64,000 nt of DNA from assembly GCA_944325445.1 (NCBI GenBank), contig CALVAG010000006.1, positions 88,584 to 152,583 on the forward strand. The letters are read 5' to 3'. The DNA is from an uncultured Bacteroidales bacterium. Its GTDB lineage: Bacteria > Bacteroidota > Bacteroidia > Bacteroidales > UBA932. Each line of letters starts with the position of its first letter. The first letter of the stretch is position 1. The translations under genes and the position numbers were made by a program. The notes beneath the pieces were generated by a model. It saw nothing but the letters and a program-made list of their open reading frames with translations, was not told the origin of the DNA and did not search any database. Shown in pieces: positions 1 through 9,800 of this stretch.

Positions 1-476
1 TTTGTCTGCATATTTATACTGGCGCCGAAAGATGCAGGTCCGTTAGCGGTAGTTCCGACACCCCTCTGCAACTGTACCGAATGGAGAAAATTCTGGACGG
101 CCGGGAGATTTACCCAGAAAACCTCCTGACTCTCCGCATCGTTCATGGCTATGCCATTAACTGTGACATTAATTCTGGAAGCATCGGTACCTCTCACGGA
201 GAGTTTGGAATAACCCAGACCGAGCCCGCCTTCAACTGTCGTTACAACAGAGGGCTGTAACGAGAGCATCATCGGAAGGGAGTGGTTCGACGGCTCCATG
301 CTCATCTGCTCGCGGGAAACTGTAGTGTGAGCCACAGGCGTATTCTGTCCGGCCCGTGTAGAGGCTATTACAACACTGTCTAACGAAAACTCCTGCGATA
401 CTTTTTCTGATTTGTCCTGCCCTGCGGCAAGAAGGGTGGAAAAAATAAAAAACCCGCACAAAATCAATTTTTTCAT
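1..476 (-). CDS. TonB-dependent outer membrane receptor, N-terminal part (runs off the left edge)
   Basis: The reading frame starts at an ATG whose A is at position 476 and stays open to the window edge, giving about 158 residues. Residues 1-19 are a Sec signal peptide (MKKLILCGFF start, cleavage near AAGQ). A short TonB-box-like stretch (DSVVIAS) follows, then the plug domain with the usual pattern SVRGTDASR, VNGIAMND and VQLQRGVGT. The beta barrel would lie outside the window. The family imports large or scarce nutrients across the outer membrane using TonB energy. A TPP riboswitch sits directly upstream on the same strand, so uptake of thiamine or a thiamine precursor is the likely role; this is inferred from the regulation, not from the protein. 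Partial gene. Confidence 0.9.
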   Translation of the reverse strand, partial: MKKLILCGFFIFSTLLAAGQDKSEKVSQEFSLDSVVIASTRAGQNTPVAHTTVSREQMSMEPSNHSLPMMLSLQPSVVTTVEGGLGLGYSKLSVRGTDASRINVTVNGIAMNDAESQEVFWVNLPAVQNFLHSVQLQRGVGTTANGPASFGASINMQT

Positions 477-517
477 AAAATTTAAATTTGTAGCGGGGGG
501 TATGTCCTTAAACGACG

Positions 518-604
518 GAAAGTGTCGAACTCGCGCTTTCCCTACGGCGGTACTGACCGCATCAGGTTTAAAGGGTATAATCTCAGCCTTTCGGCACCCC
601 CAGC
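518..604 (-). ncRNA. TPP riboswitch (THI box)
   Basis: Read on the minus strand, the element has the conserved THI-box order: GGGGGTGCC at the 5' side, CTGAGA (581-586), ACCCTTTAAACCTGAT, then the GTAGGGAAAGC segment (535-545). The 3' side (CGACACTTTC, 518-527) can pair with the 5' GGGGGTGCCG to close P1. It lies between a promoter (632-661) and the start codon of the TonB-dependent receptor at 476. In this position it would lower receptor expression when thiamine pyrophosphate is abundant. I see no strong terminator before the start codon, so translational control is as likely as transcriptional control. Confidence 0.93.
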
Positions 605-631
605 AATGTTAATAATTCTGTTGAACGGCCG

Positions 632-661
632 CAAAGATAGAAAAAATAGCCCATAGTGCAA
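632..661 (-). promoter_or_regulatory. Bacteroidota-type promoter for the riboswitch/TonB receptor transcript
   Basis: Minus strand TATCTTTG (632-639) matches the -7 consensus TAnnTTTG, and a TTG (659-661) lies 19 bases upstream as the -33 element. The spacing is ideal for the Bacteroidota primary sigma factor. The transcript would start about 20 bases before the riboswitch. Confidence 0.75.
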
Positions 662-726
662 CCGGCAAAGCATTTTTTATCTCCTTTTCCCTAACTTTAC
701 GGATGGGAACAAACAGTACATGCATC

Positions 727-1875
727 ATGAACAGACTGCACATTGTCATATTTATGGCGGCAGCACTTGCCGCAATTGCCTGCACTTCAAGGGACGGCGC
801 ATACGATAACGGGAACGGGCTCATAATGGTTGCGGGCACATACACAGACAGCCTCAGCAGGGATATCCGTCGCGGCATATATACTTTCCGCTTCGACCAG
901 CATAGCGGCAAGAGCATGCCTCTCGATACCTTTGCGATGGATAATCCTTCATTTCTGACACTTTCCGAAGATGGAAACACCGTATATGCCGTAAGCGAAA
1001 TGCCGGAAGAGAATGCGGCGATATATGCGCTGAAACTGGACAGAAGCAACGGAAGGCTGCAGCTGCTCAACGCGCAGCGGACCGGGAGCGCCAATCCCTG
1101 TCATGTCAGTGTAAAGAGGAAGATGGCACTCGTTTCCAACTATACAGGAGGTACGCTTTCTCTCTTTCCCCTTAATGACGACGGTTCGCCCGCACCTGTT
1201 ACGGCAAATTACAAAGGCGGAACCGGCGGGCCGGATACGATAAGGCAACCGGTTCCGCATATACATTGTTCTCAACCGTCACCGGACGGAAAATATGTTT
1301 TTGCATCCGATTTCAGCGCTGACAGGCTGTTGCGCCTGCCCATAACACCGGACGGAAAGGGATTGATGCCGGCCGATACAGCCTTTGCCGTCGAACCGGA
1401 TTCCGGGCCGAGACACTTCGTATTCAGTCCGGACGGAAAACATCTCTACCTTTTGGGAGAACTTTCCGGAAAAGTTACGGTTTTCAGATACGGCAACGGC
1501 ATCCTGAGCCATCAGCAGACCGTACTGGCAGACAGTGCCAAAGGACGGGGCAGTGCAGACATCCATCTCAGCCCCGACGGCCGCTTCCTATACACAAGCA
1601 ACCGCATAAAGGAGGAGGGCATCGCCATCTTTTCAGTAGACGAAAATGGAAAACTTACCCGTATCGGATACAGACATACAGCGGCGCATCCCCGGAATTT
1701 CTGCATAACTCCGAACGGCAAATACCTGTTGGTTGCATGCAGATACGGAAATGTAATCCAGATATTCAAAAGGGATGAAAAGTGCGGTCTGCCGGAAGAG
1801 TGCATAGGGGAGATAAAACTGGAAAGACCCGTATGCATCAGGTTCGTACATCAGACTACTTCTTCACGAGTCTGA
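727..1875 (+). CDS. Lactonase-family seven-bladed beta-propeller lipoprotein (6-phosphogluconolactonase YbhE-like)
   Basis: A 382-residue protein of the lactonase family (YbhE/Pgl type). I chose the ATG at 727 over an in-frame ATG at 703 because it gives a clean lipoprotein signal (MNRLHIVIF...; lipobox AIAC with Cys19). The body shows the repeated propeller motif in which SPDGK-type turns end each blade (QPSPDGKY, FSPDGKH, LSPDGRF, TPNGKY). In the family, cytoplasmic members hydrolyse 6-phosphogluconolactone. This exported version probably acts on another lactone or has a binding role, so the pathway assignment is uncertain. It converges with the next gene and the two coding ends overlap by 20 bases. 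Confidence 0.82.
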   Translation: MNRLHIVIFMAAALAAIACTSRDGAYDNGNGLIMVAGTYTDSLSRDIRRGIYTFRFDQHSGKSMPLDTFAMDNPSFLTLSEDGNTVYAVSEMPEENAAIYALKLDRSNGRLQLLNAQRTGSANPCHVSVKRKMALVSNYTGGTLSLFPLNDDGSPAPVTANYKGGTGGPDTIRQPVPHIHCSQPSPDGKYVFASDFSADRLLRLPITPDGKGLMPADTAFAVEPDSGPRHFVFSPDGKHLYLLGELSGKVTVFRYGNGILSHQQTVLADSAKGRGSADIHLSPDGRFLYTSNRIKEEGIAIFSVDENGKLTRIGYRHTAAHPRNFCITPNGKYLLVACRYGNVIQIFKRDEKCGLPEECIGEIKLERPVCIRFVHQTTSSRV

Positions 1876-2632
1876 CCTTAAAGAGTTTCGGCCAGTACTT
1901 GCCTGTAAGGTAAATCGAGCCCTCTTCGGGATTGTATGCTATCCCGTTCAGCACATCTGTCGTAGCCGTGCGCAAAGAACGGGAAAGAAGATTCCTGCAA
2001 TCCACGACAGCCGTAACCTTGCCGTTTTCAGGGTTTATTATCACAATCTCGTCGCTGCCGTATACATTGGCCCAAATCTTTCCATTTATGAATTCAAGTT
2101 CATTGAGAAAGCGCACCTTACGTCCGTCGAGAGTCACATCCAGTTTTTCACGGACCATGAAGGTCATGGGGTCCAGTCTGTAGAGAGTGGAGCTTCCATC
2201 GCTCATTATCAAATCGGTACCGTCGGAGGTAAGCCCCCACCCTTCCGTAAAGTTATAAAGTTCTCCAAGGTACTTCCAGCTGTCGGCATCATATACGAAA
2301 CACTTGTGTTCCTGCCATGTAAGAATATAGAGCCTGCCGTCCATTACGACGGAACCCTCCACGAAATAGTTGGAATCGAAATCCAGACGGCGCAGCACCC
2401 TGCCGTCCGATATTCTCACCTTTCTGAAACTCGACTGCCCGTACTGTCCGCAACTCTCATAAAGGGTATCCTTATAGAAAAAAAGTCCTTGGGTATATGC
2501 TCCGCGGTCGTGGCTGTATGCCGCCTCGACCTGAAGTTTATACTGCGTCACATTCTGGGCACACGAAACAGTGGAAAAGGCCAGCGTAAAAAGCAGCGAT
2601 ACATATAACCGATTCAGGATATGAGCCGCCAT
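1856..2632 (-). CDS. Glutaminyl-peptide cyclotransferase (glutamine cyclotransferase family), lipoprotein
   Basis: A 258-residue beta-propeller protein of the plant/bacterial-type glutaminyl cyclase family, which converts N-terminal Gln of peptides to pyroglutamate. Family marks are AYTQGLFF near residue 45, WGLTSDGTDLIMSDGS in the middle and LNELEFINGKIWAN toward the C-terminal half, followed by NGIAY. The N-terminus is an export signal with a likely lipobox (STVSC, Cys24), so it should act in the periplasm or on a membrane surface. It starts 5 bases after the pyrG stop codon and is probably co-transcribed with it. The pairing with CTP synthase suggests no obvious shared pathway. Confidence 0.85.
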   Translation of the reverse strand: MAAHILNRLYVSLLFTLAFSTVSCAQNVTQYKLQVEAAYSHDRGAYTQGLFFYKDTLYESCGQYGQSSFRKVRISDGRVLRRLDFDSNYFVEGSVVMDGRLYILTWQEHKCFVYDADSWKYLGELYNFTEGWGLTSDGTDLIMSDGSSTLYRLDPMTFMVREKLDVTLDGRKVRFLNELEFINGKIWANVYGSDEIVIINPENGKVTAVVDCRNLLSRSLRTATTDVLNGIAYNPEEGSIYLTGKYWPKLFKVRLVKK

Positions 2633-2637
2633 AACAT

Positions 2638-4251
2638 TTATCTGCTTTTACGGTACTCTTTGGCAGCCTTTACGAATGCCACGAAAATAGGATGCGGTTC
2701 CTCGACCGTACTCTTGAGTTCAGGATGGAACTGTACACCTATAAAGAAAGGATGCGACGGCAATTCTATCACCTCGACCAGCCCTGTTTCGGGATTTTTG
2801 CCACTGAATTTCAAGCCGAACCTGCCTAAAACCTCCTTATAGCTGTTGTTGAACTCGTATCTGTGCCTGTGCCTCTCTGAGATATGGATTTTACCGTAAA
2901 TTTCATGTGCGATGGAGTTTTTCTCCAGAACACAATCATAGGCTCCCAGCCTCATGGTACCGCCTTTTATTGTAAGCGTCTTCTGCTCCTCCATAAGATC
3001 TATGACCGGATCCGGTGTAACAGGATTCACTTCCGTAGTCATGGCCTCGCTCAAACCTGCGACATTTCTTGCAAACTCTATTACCGCCATCTGCATTCCG
3101 AGACAAATACCAAAGAAGGGGATATTGTGTTCGCGCGCATACCTTACAGCCATGATCTTGCCTGCAATCCCCCTTTCGCCGAAACCAGGGGCGACAAGTA
3201 TGCCGTCCATATTTTTCAATTTCTCATCTATATTGCCCTCATCTATATATTCGCTGTGGACGGTATGTACGTTCACCTTGCATTCATTTACCGCCCCTGC
3301 ATGGACAAAAGATTCAAGAATCGATTTATACGCATCCTGCAGCTCCACATATTTTCCCACAAGCGCTATATCGACCTCGCTTTTGGGATTGTACATCTTG
3401 TTCAGAAACGCTTTCCATTTTTTAAGGTCGGGAGAAGGGGCATTCTCCAGCCCGAGTTTATGAAGTACTATATCGTCCAGCTTTTCATGCATCATAGTAA
3501 GCGGAACCTGATAGATGGATTTCGCATCCATCGACTCTATCACGGCATTCGGCTTGACATTGCAGAAAAGCGCGATTTTTCTTCTGACATCTATCGGAAG
3601 AGGATGCTCGGTCCTGCATACTATAATATCGGGATTGACTCCGTTCTGCTGAAGCATTCTTACAGAGTGCTGGGTAGGTTTTGTCTTTAGCTCCTTGGCC
3701 GCACTCAAAAAAGGGACGAGAGTAAGATGTATCAATATGCAATCTTCATCCGGAAGTTCCCACTGCAATTGACGGACAGCCTCTATAAAGGGAGTAGACT
3801 CAATATCTCCGACTGTACCTCCCAACTCGGTAATAATAATATCGTATTTTCCCGATTTTCCCAAAAGGAGCATCCTGCGCTTTATTTCATCCGTAATATG
3901 AGGGATGATCTGTACTGTCTTGCCCAAAAAGGCTCCTTCCCGCTCCTTGTCTATTACCGTCTTATAGATCTTTCCTGTCGTAACATTATTGGCTTTGGAA
4001 GTATGGACATTAAGGAAACGCTCATAATGGCCTAAATCGAGATCCGTTTCCGCACCGTCCTCCGTAACATAACACTCCCCGTGCTCATATGGATTGAGAG
4101 TACCCGGATCTATGTTTATATAAGGGTCGAACTTCTGAATCGTCACTCTGAATTTTCTCGCCTGAAGCAGTTTGGCCAAGGAAGCAGCAATAATTCCTTT
4201 ACCAAGGGATGAGGTAACTCCTCCCGAAACAAAAATATACTTTGTTGCCAT
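2638..4251 (-). CDS. pyrG: CTP synthase
   Basis: A full-length 537-residue CTP synthase that makes CTP from UTP, ATP and glutamine, the last step of pyrimidine nucleotide synthesis. The N-terminal synthase domain opens with the P-loop-like SGGVTSSLGKG. The C-terminal glutaminase domain has the nucleophile motif GICLGMQ near residue 380 and the HPE motif (FHPELKS) near residue 513. A TATCTTTG -7 box lies 30 bases upstream on the minus strand (4282-4289). It is the first gene of a two-gene transcript with the glutaminyl cyclase gene. Nothing is missing. Confidence 0.97.
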   Translation of the reverse strand: MATKYIFVSGGVTSSLGKGIIAASLAKLLQARKFRVTIQKFDPYINIDPGTLNPYEHGECYVTEDGAETDLDLGHYERFLNVHTSKANNVTTGKIYKTVIDKEREGAFLGKTVQIIPHITDEIKRRMLLLGKSGKYDIIITELGGTVGDIESTPFIEAVRQLQWELPDEDCILIHLTLVPFLSAAKELKTKPTQHSVRMLQQNGVNPDIIVCRTEHPLPIDVRRKIALFCNVKPNAVIESMDAKSIYQVPLTMMHEKLDDIVLHKLGLENAPSPDLKKWKAFLNKMYNPKSEVDIALVGKYVELQDAYKSILESFVHAGAVNECKVNVHTVHSEYIDEGNIDEKLKNMDGILVAPGFGERGIAGKIMAVRYAREHNIPFFGICLGMQMAVIEFARNVAGLSEAMTTEVNPVTPDPVIDLMEEQKTLTIKGGTMRLGAYDCVLEKNSIAHEIYGKIHISERHRHRYEFNNSYKEVLGRFGLKFSGKNPETGLVEVIELPSHPFFIGVQFHPELKSTVEEPHPIFVAFVKAAKEYRKSR

Positions 4252-4281
4252 AATGTTATTGGGATTCTATTTAACGGGATA

Positions 4282-4289
4282 CAAAGATA
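4282..4289 (-). promoter_or_regulatory. -7 box upstream of pyrG
   Basis: Minus strand TATCTTTG, a perfect TAnnTTTG match, 30 bases before the pyrG start codon. Confidence 0.55.
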
Positions 4290-4297
4290 GAAAATAT

Positions 4298-4654
4298 TTA
4301 GGAATTTTTCTCCGTCCGCAGCGTGTACCTGACTCCGCATGAAGATATATATCCTAAAATCTCATCGAACTTGTCCCTGACATAAGCCGGAAGGGCAAGG
4401 TTTGTCTCCTCGCCGAACTTACTGTATATCAAATCGGGCAACCCCGTAAGTCTTGCATTCTGCCTTCTGGCCATACGGTAGGCCTCATCCATAGATACGA
4501 CCGCATATTTCTTGCAGGAGTTGCGGGGATTGTCGTAATCTGTACGTTCCAGAACCACAATAAAGTTTTTATCATCGTCGAAGCCTGCTGAAATGCCATA
4601 CCATACGGAATAATCGTCATGAGACTCGATTATGTTCTTTTCAAGTGCCAACAT
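4298..4654 (-). CDS. Hypothetical protein, 118 residues
   Basis: I do not recognise this family. The protein is soluble with no signal peptide or membrane segment. It is mixed alpha/beta in look, with a charged middle (LERTDYDNPRNSC) and a C-terminal helix (AYVRDKFDEILGY). A -7 box TAACTTTG on the minus strand (4678-4685) precedes it by 23 bases, so it appears to have its own promoter, divergent from the thioesterase gene. Codon use matches its neighbours. It lies upstream of pyrG on the same strand, but pyrG has its own promoter. Confidence 0.7.
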   Translation of the reverse strand: MLALEKNIIESHDDYSVWYGISAGFDDDKNFIVVLERTDYDNPRNSCKKYAVVSMDEAYRMARRQNARLTGLPDLIYSKFGEETNLALPAYVRDKFDEILGYISSCGVRYTLRTEKNS

Positions 4655-4677
4655 ATTCAGATATTTTATCGGTAATA

Positions 4678-4716
4678 CAAAGTTATGTAAAATTGGGATG
4701 AAAAGTATTACATTTG
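4678..4716. promoter_or_regulatory. Divergent promoter pair (hypothetical gene / thioesterase)
   Basis: Minus strand TAACTTTG (4678-4685) faces the hypothetical gene. Plus strand TACATTTG (4709-4716) faces the thioesterase gene and ends only 7 bases before its ATG, so that mRNA may be nearly leaderless. Confidence 0.55.
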
Positions 4717-4723
4717 CGCCATT

Positions 4724-5491
4724 ATGGAGCTAAGTAAAAACAGTTACACAAAAGATATAATTGTAGAGTGGCACAACTGCGACATACGCGGAGAGCTCAG
4801 GCCGGCCGCTTTCATGAATCACACGCAGGAGATTGCAGGACTGCATGCCAATATTCTGGGATTCGGATACAATGACCTGATAAAGCAGAATCAGGTATGG
4901 GTTCTGAGCAGAATAAGGGTAAAATATTTAAAATATCCCAAATGGTGCGACGAGCTTGTATTGGAGACCTGGCACAAGGGAATGCTTTCTCTTTTCGGCC
5001 TCAGGGATTTCGTACTTCACGACTCTGCCGGCGAAAGGGCCGTCGTAGCCACCAGCTCATGGCTTATAATGAATTCGAATACACGTAAGATAGACCGGAG
5101 TTCGGTATTCGGTTCCGACACCTATATAATGAGCAGGAACAATGACAGCCATGCTATCGTGGAGCCGTGCGGCAGGATAAGGAGAGAGCATGATATGGAG
5201 TATGTAAGAACTCACACGGTACTCTATTCAGACGTGGATTTCATAGGTCATACAAACAATGCGAAATATATAGAGTGGATAACCGACAGTCTGGATTTCG
5301 GATTCATAAAGGAGAACAGGATCACGGAATTTCAGATAAACTTCAATGCAGAGACAAAAATCGGGGAAAAGATAGATATATATAAAAAGAGTGTAACCGG
5401 CACAACCGGCTGCACTCTCTATTTCGAAGGCCGCAGGGGCGATGAGGCAGTGTTTGAAAGCAAATTCGACTTTATGCCTTGTTTACCATAA
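4724..5491 (+). CDS. Acyl-ACP thioesterase
   Basis: A 255-residue double hot-dog-fold protein of the acyl-ACP thioesterase family, which releases fatty acids from acyl carrier protein in the cytoplasm. The first hot dog covers about residues 5-130 (FMNHTQEIAG, WVLSRIRVKY). The second begins near residue 160 and carries the active-site signature IGHTNNAKYIEW, with conserved Asn and His. In many Bacteroides-type genomes a gene of this family sits inside the ilv operon between ilvN and ilvC. Here it stands alone, 9 kb before the operon. Its 3' end overlaps the convergent desulfidase gene by 20 bases. Confidence 0.9.
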   Translation: MELSKNSYTKDIIVEWHNCDIRGELRPAAFMNHTQEIAGLHANILGFGYNDLIKQNQVWVLSRIRVKYLKYPKWCDELVLETWHKGMLSLFGLRDFVLHDSAGERAVVATSSWLIMNSNTRKIDRSSVFGSDTYIMSRNNDSHAIVEPCGRIRREHDMEYVRTHTVLYSDVDFIGHTNNAKYIEWITDSLDFGFIKENRITEFQINFNAETKIGEKIDIYKKSVTGTTGCTLYFEGRRGDEAVFESKFDFMPCLP

Positions 5492-6788
5492 TATCGAGTA
5501 TCATCCTGTCTGCACCCGACATTCCCTTGCTTCCTATCAATCCCAGATTCTCGATTGTCTTTTCAATGGAAGTGTCGATTATTCCATCATGGGAGTCCAC
5601 ACAGATCTCTTTCATTGCAAGCAGAGCGGACTGGATGGCAGACGAGACCCCGGATGCCACCTTCAAGGCGCATCCCTCTTTGGCCCCGTCGCAAACCATA
5701 CCGGTGATATTCCCCACCATGTTTTTAATGGCGTTACAGATCTCCCTGTAACCTCCTCCCCTGAGATATACTATTCCGCAAGATGAACCGGTAGAAGCAA
5801 TCACGCATCCGCAAAGAGCGGAAAGCTTTCCCAGATACCCCTTTATGTGTATTGCCACCAGATGGCTCAATATAAGGGCTCTCGCCAACTTTTCATTATC
5901 GACATTCTGCTTTTCCGCGAACGCTATTACAGGCAATGTTGCGGTAATCCCCTGATTCCCGCTGCCGGAATTGCTCATTGCCGGCAAGACGCATCCGTCC
6001 ATACGGGCATCCGAAGCTGCAGCGGTAACCGCCATGGCATAGGTAAGGAGAGAGTCCCCCAAAAGATTCCCCTTCATATTTTCCATTATGGTACGTCCTA
6101 CATTGAGACCATAGTTACCTCTCAGCCCCTCTGCAGCAAGGGCCTTATTCAAAGTAACAGACTCCAGGATAAACTCTATCTCTCCCAACGGAGCATTTTC
6201 TGCAAAATCCACAATCTCTTTGACAGAGAGATTATATTCTCTTGTACTTTTATCGCCGGCATGGAGGCTTTCGGGAGAATTCCCGTCGTTCGCACTCTTC
6301 TGCATCAGCTCCTCTCCATCCAACTTTACGGAAGATATGTTGTCATGGCTATCCTCTATTACGGTTGCGGCGCTGTGGCCGTCTGAAACAACCGTCGCCT
6401 TTATATATAGTTTTTTGGGCGTCTGGGCAAGCAAAATGGAGATTCTGTTCCGGTTGTCGAGATCTTTGGCCTCATCTATGGAATTCGAGCCCAGATCCTT
6501 CAACACTTCAAGGCCGTAAACGGATTTTCCACATGTAGCCCCAAGAGCGGCCGCAATACGGAGCCCTACCATCCCTGTGCCTGGAATTCCCACTCCCATG
6601 CCGTTCTTGAGGATATTGGCGCTTACCTCAACCTTTATACTCTCTATCTCCTTATATCCTGCGTTCTTCAAAGCTTCGCAGGAACGGGCGACAGCAAGTG
6701 AGACGGCAGCCGGTTCCGTACAGCCCAATGCAGGCTTTACCTCTTTTTTTACAAGTTCTATTATTTCTGCTATTCTCTGCTCGGTCAT
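5472..6788 (-). CDS. L-cysteine desulfidase family protein (UPF0597 / CyuA-like)
   Basis: A 438-residue member of the family of serine dehydratase alpha-chain-like, Fe-S dependent enzymes that includes CyuA (YhaM). Characterised relatives break L-cysteine into pyruvate, sulfide and ammonia. The N-terminal signature is ALGCTEPAAVSLA with Cys23. Other expected elements are SNSGSGNQGI in the middle and two cysteine-bearing stretches toward the C-terminus (ALCGCVIAS, AKEGCALK) that could bind the cluster. It lies 18 bases after the amidase-like gene on the same strand and may share its transcript. A D-cysteine desulfhydrase-like gene starts nearby on the other strand, which supports a cysteine-breakdown role. 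Confidence 0.87.
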   Translation of the reverse strand: MTEQRIAEIIELVKKEVKPALGCTEPAAVSLAVARSCEALKNAGYKEIESIKVEVSANILKNGMGVGIPGTGMVGLRIAAALGATCGKSVYGLEVLKDLGSNSIDEAKDLDNRNRISILLAQTPKKLYIKATVVSDGHSAATVIEDSHDNISSVKLDGEELMQKSANDGNSPESLHAGDKSTREYNLSVKEIVDFAENAPLGEIEFILESVTLNKALAAEGLRGNYGLNVGRTIMENMKGNLLGDSLLTYAMAVTAAASDARMDGCVLPAMSNSGSGNQGITATLPVIAFAEKQNVDNEKLARALILSHLVAIHIKGYLGKLSALCGCVIASTGSSCGIVYLRGGGYREICNAIKNMVGNITGMVCDGAKEGCALKVASGVSSAIQSALLAMKEICVDSHDGIIDTSIEKTIENLGLIGSKGMSGADRMILDIMVNKA

Positions 6789-6806
6789 AATCGTCTTGCG
6801 GGTTTG

Positions 6807-9800
6807 TTATTCCTGTTCAAAGAAGCCTGTCACCTGGGCCATAAACTCTTCGATCTGCTCCTGGGAAGAGAACGTCTCTACCGGAACTCCCAATACAACC
6901 ACCTTATAATCGCCTTTATAGGCAACACCTGCCGATATCGTATTTCTGTATCTGAATATTGTATAGGCATCCTTATCCGCGGGGACCATTGCATCCGGAG
7001 CCTCCACCACATAGATTTTATCGTTGAGCGTATTGTTGAAGGTAAATTCCCCGTTGAATCCGTATGGGTTGGCAACACTTCTGACAATATTGTCTTTAGA
7101 CGCATAATGTGTCATCCACCTGTATTTCAAAACATCCGTGGCAAAAGCCTTGCCCTCGTCCGTAACATCGTAGCTATCCCACAGGTCGGATGCCACAAAC
7201 GCGCCGGAAATCAGCATATTGCCTCCGTCATTTGCATATCCTGCAATCTTCTCTCTCAACAAGACCGGGAATACCTCATATTTTACAGGTCCTGCCCCGC
7301 GCCCTACCTTCGTCTGCGCCTGTTTACCCATGATAAAATCCACCATATCATAATCGTTCAGCGAAACCGTACCGTTCATTACCGCACCTGTAGAAGATGA
7401 GACGAACGAATAGCCCAATTCAAGAAACGCTTTCCCGTGCACATACGGATAATCGAATGTATTTCCGGCTATTACCTTATCCTCGTAATCTGCATTTGAG
7501 GCGCCGAATCCGGCAGCGTCGTCATCTCTCCACGGAATTGTCCTTCTGAACTCGTATTGGCTGCCTATATAGGAGATATCCTTGATATACGGCACACCGT
7601 GGTCGAGAACATCATTGAATCCGCCATAAAGCGAATCTGCAGACTGGTAGGAGGCCGGAGCCGAAACCCTCTCGAATCCGTTCACCACCAGCACCGTCTT
7701 GCCTTTTGCAAATGCGCCGTCAGCTACAGCTACAGAGAGAATCTGCGAAGGGAAACTTGCACCGCCCTCATTTATGGCAACAACCTTGAACGAATATATC
7801 TTATTGCCCTCTATCGGAATCCGCGCATTCGGAGAGTCTACGACAATACCGTTATCGAAACCGCCCTCGCCTCTCCTCGTATAGACGACATACCGTTTTG
7901 CAACAGCGGTCGGTTCAAGGGTGTCCGCCGTAGCGGACCATGAAAGCAGAGCATAATTCCTGCCCTTTTCATTAATTATTGTCGCAGCAAAATCCTTGAC
8001 CGGAAGCGGCTGTACGACGTATGGCGTATTATACTTCTGCGAAAGGAATCTGAGCATGCCCTTATATATCGCACGGCTTGCAGCAAATCTGAACGAAGGG
8101 TCCAGCCCGTATTTCATGTCGGCGAAATTCTGGTGCGAAAGGAATTCAAGCAGCATCGCAGGTACGTTTGGCGAGCGTGATTCCGCATACGACCTGTCCC
8201 ACAACCCCCTGCGGCTCCATTTTGGCTCATATGCGCATCTGAGGTCATTGACAAGCTGGGTCTGCACAAGGTCTGCAAGCTCCCTGCCCTGCATGCGGCT
8301 CTCCCCGTTCGGATATTTGTCTGAATCGTTAGATATCTTTGTATAAATGCTTAGCGTTCCGACTATGGAATCTGTAAGGAATGTTCCCGCATCGGTATGG
8401 AAGGCAAATGAGAGGTCGATGGGAATATTCAACCCTTTCGCCTGGGGATATTTCTCTGAACCTGCAGCAAGTGCATTCACCCAAAGTCCGCGTGAAACAT
8501 AATCGTCGGTATAATCGTTCACATTATGTGTATATGAGTAGACGGAATCCGCAAAACCGGCCCACTGCAACCAATAGCGGGCTCCTTCTGTAAACCTGGG
8601 ATATCCGCTAACCTGTGGAGGGATTGCATACGGAATGGTATCTGCAGAGGGGTTACGCGCGATATTGCCCATGCCGCCGCCGAATTTTACCGCATCGGCT
8701 GTCAGCATTGCAGGATTTTTGGAATTTTTCGCCCTTCTGTTATAATTCGTCAGGTAAACGCCCTGGTCCGTTGCGCCTTCATCGAATTTGAAAGTTCCGA
8801 GGTATATCCATGTACCGCCTCCCATCTGCTGGTTTACCTTATATTCGCTCTCGCCGCCCTTGTATCTGACAGTATAATATGCCGCATCAGTACTGTTGGG
8901 CAATGTCTTGTATGAAACATACACGGCATATTCTCCCTCCCCGGGTATCTGCGGCAACCAGCTCGCAACACTCTCCGCAACGCCCTTCTTCACATCTGCC
9001 TGAGAAATGGATTCAACGACCCTGTAGCTGCCCATTCTGAACGGATTTTCACCGAACTCATAGCAAGGCTTGGGATTGGCAAATCCGGCAGAATCCCCGT
9101 TTCTCCAGATATTGGCGCCAGTGCTCTCGCCATATCCGCTTCCCTGGATATCATTGTCTACTATGACCTCATAGGTCTGCGCATCCCTTTCACGGGGAAG
9201 AAATACATTTGCCCCGGCATTCTCCAACATGGGGACAAGGAAAGGAAGCACATAACTCTGCGTATACAAATCTTCTACAGTCTGGAATATGCGCGCACGC
9301 TGCCATTCCCATCTCTGAAGGCCCTGATCATAGTAGAAACCATGGCTTTGCCATACTGCGATATGCCTGTTCTGCAATCCTTCGGTTATATCGTACGGAC
9401 GCGATACATTCTCTATCATTGCGCTTCCGCCCTCCTTTTTGGCTCTCTTTGCATTTTTTCCTTTCAGTTGCGGATCGGAAGAATAAAATCTGCTTTTCAA
9501 ATCATCCAGCAAGGTCCCGTTTACATATATGGCAATCTTCTCATTCGGGAAATAGTTCCCGGCTATGGCATACACATCTGCGACCGTACTGTCCCTGAAT
9601 GGGTAATCGCCCATCAGATTATTGAAATGGATTTTTACCGAATCCCCGGAAAAATCCATCGAAAGCACCTTTACATCCACGTCTATCGCAGCGAGAGGCT
9701 CCAGATATGCATCGACCTCATTGCCGATTTTCAGCATTATGCTGTCTACGGGAGCGGAGTCTCCGCTCTGCGCGAATGACAGGGACGATACCGATAGGAG

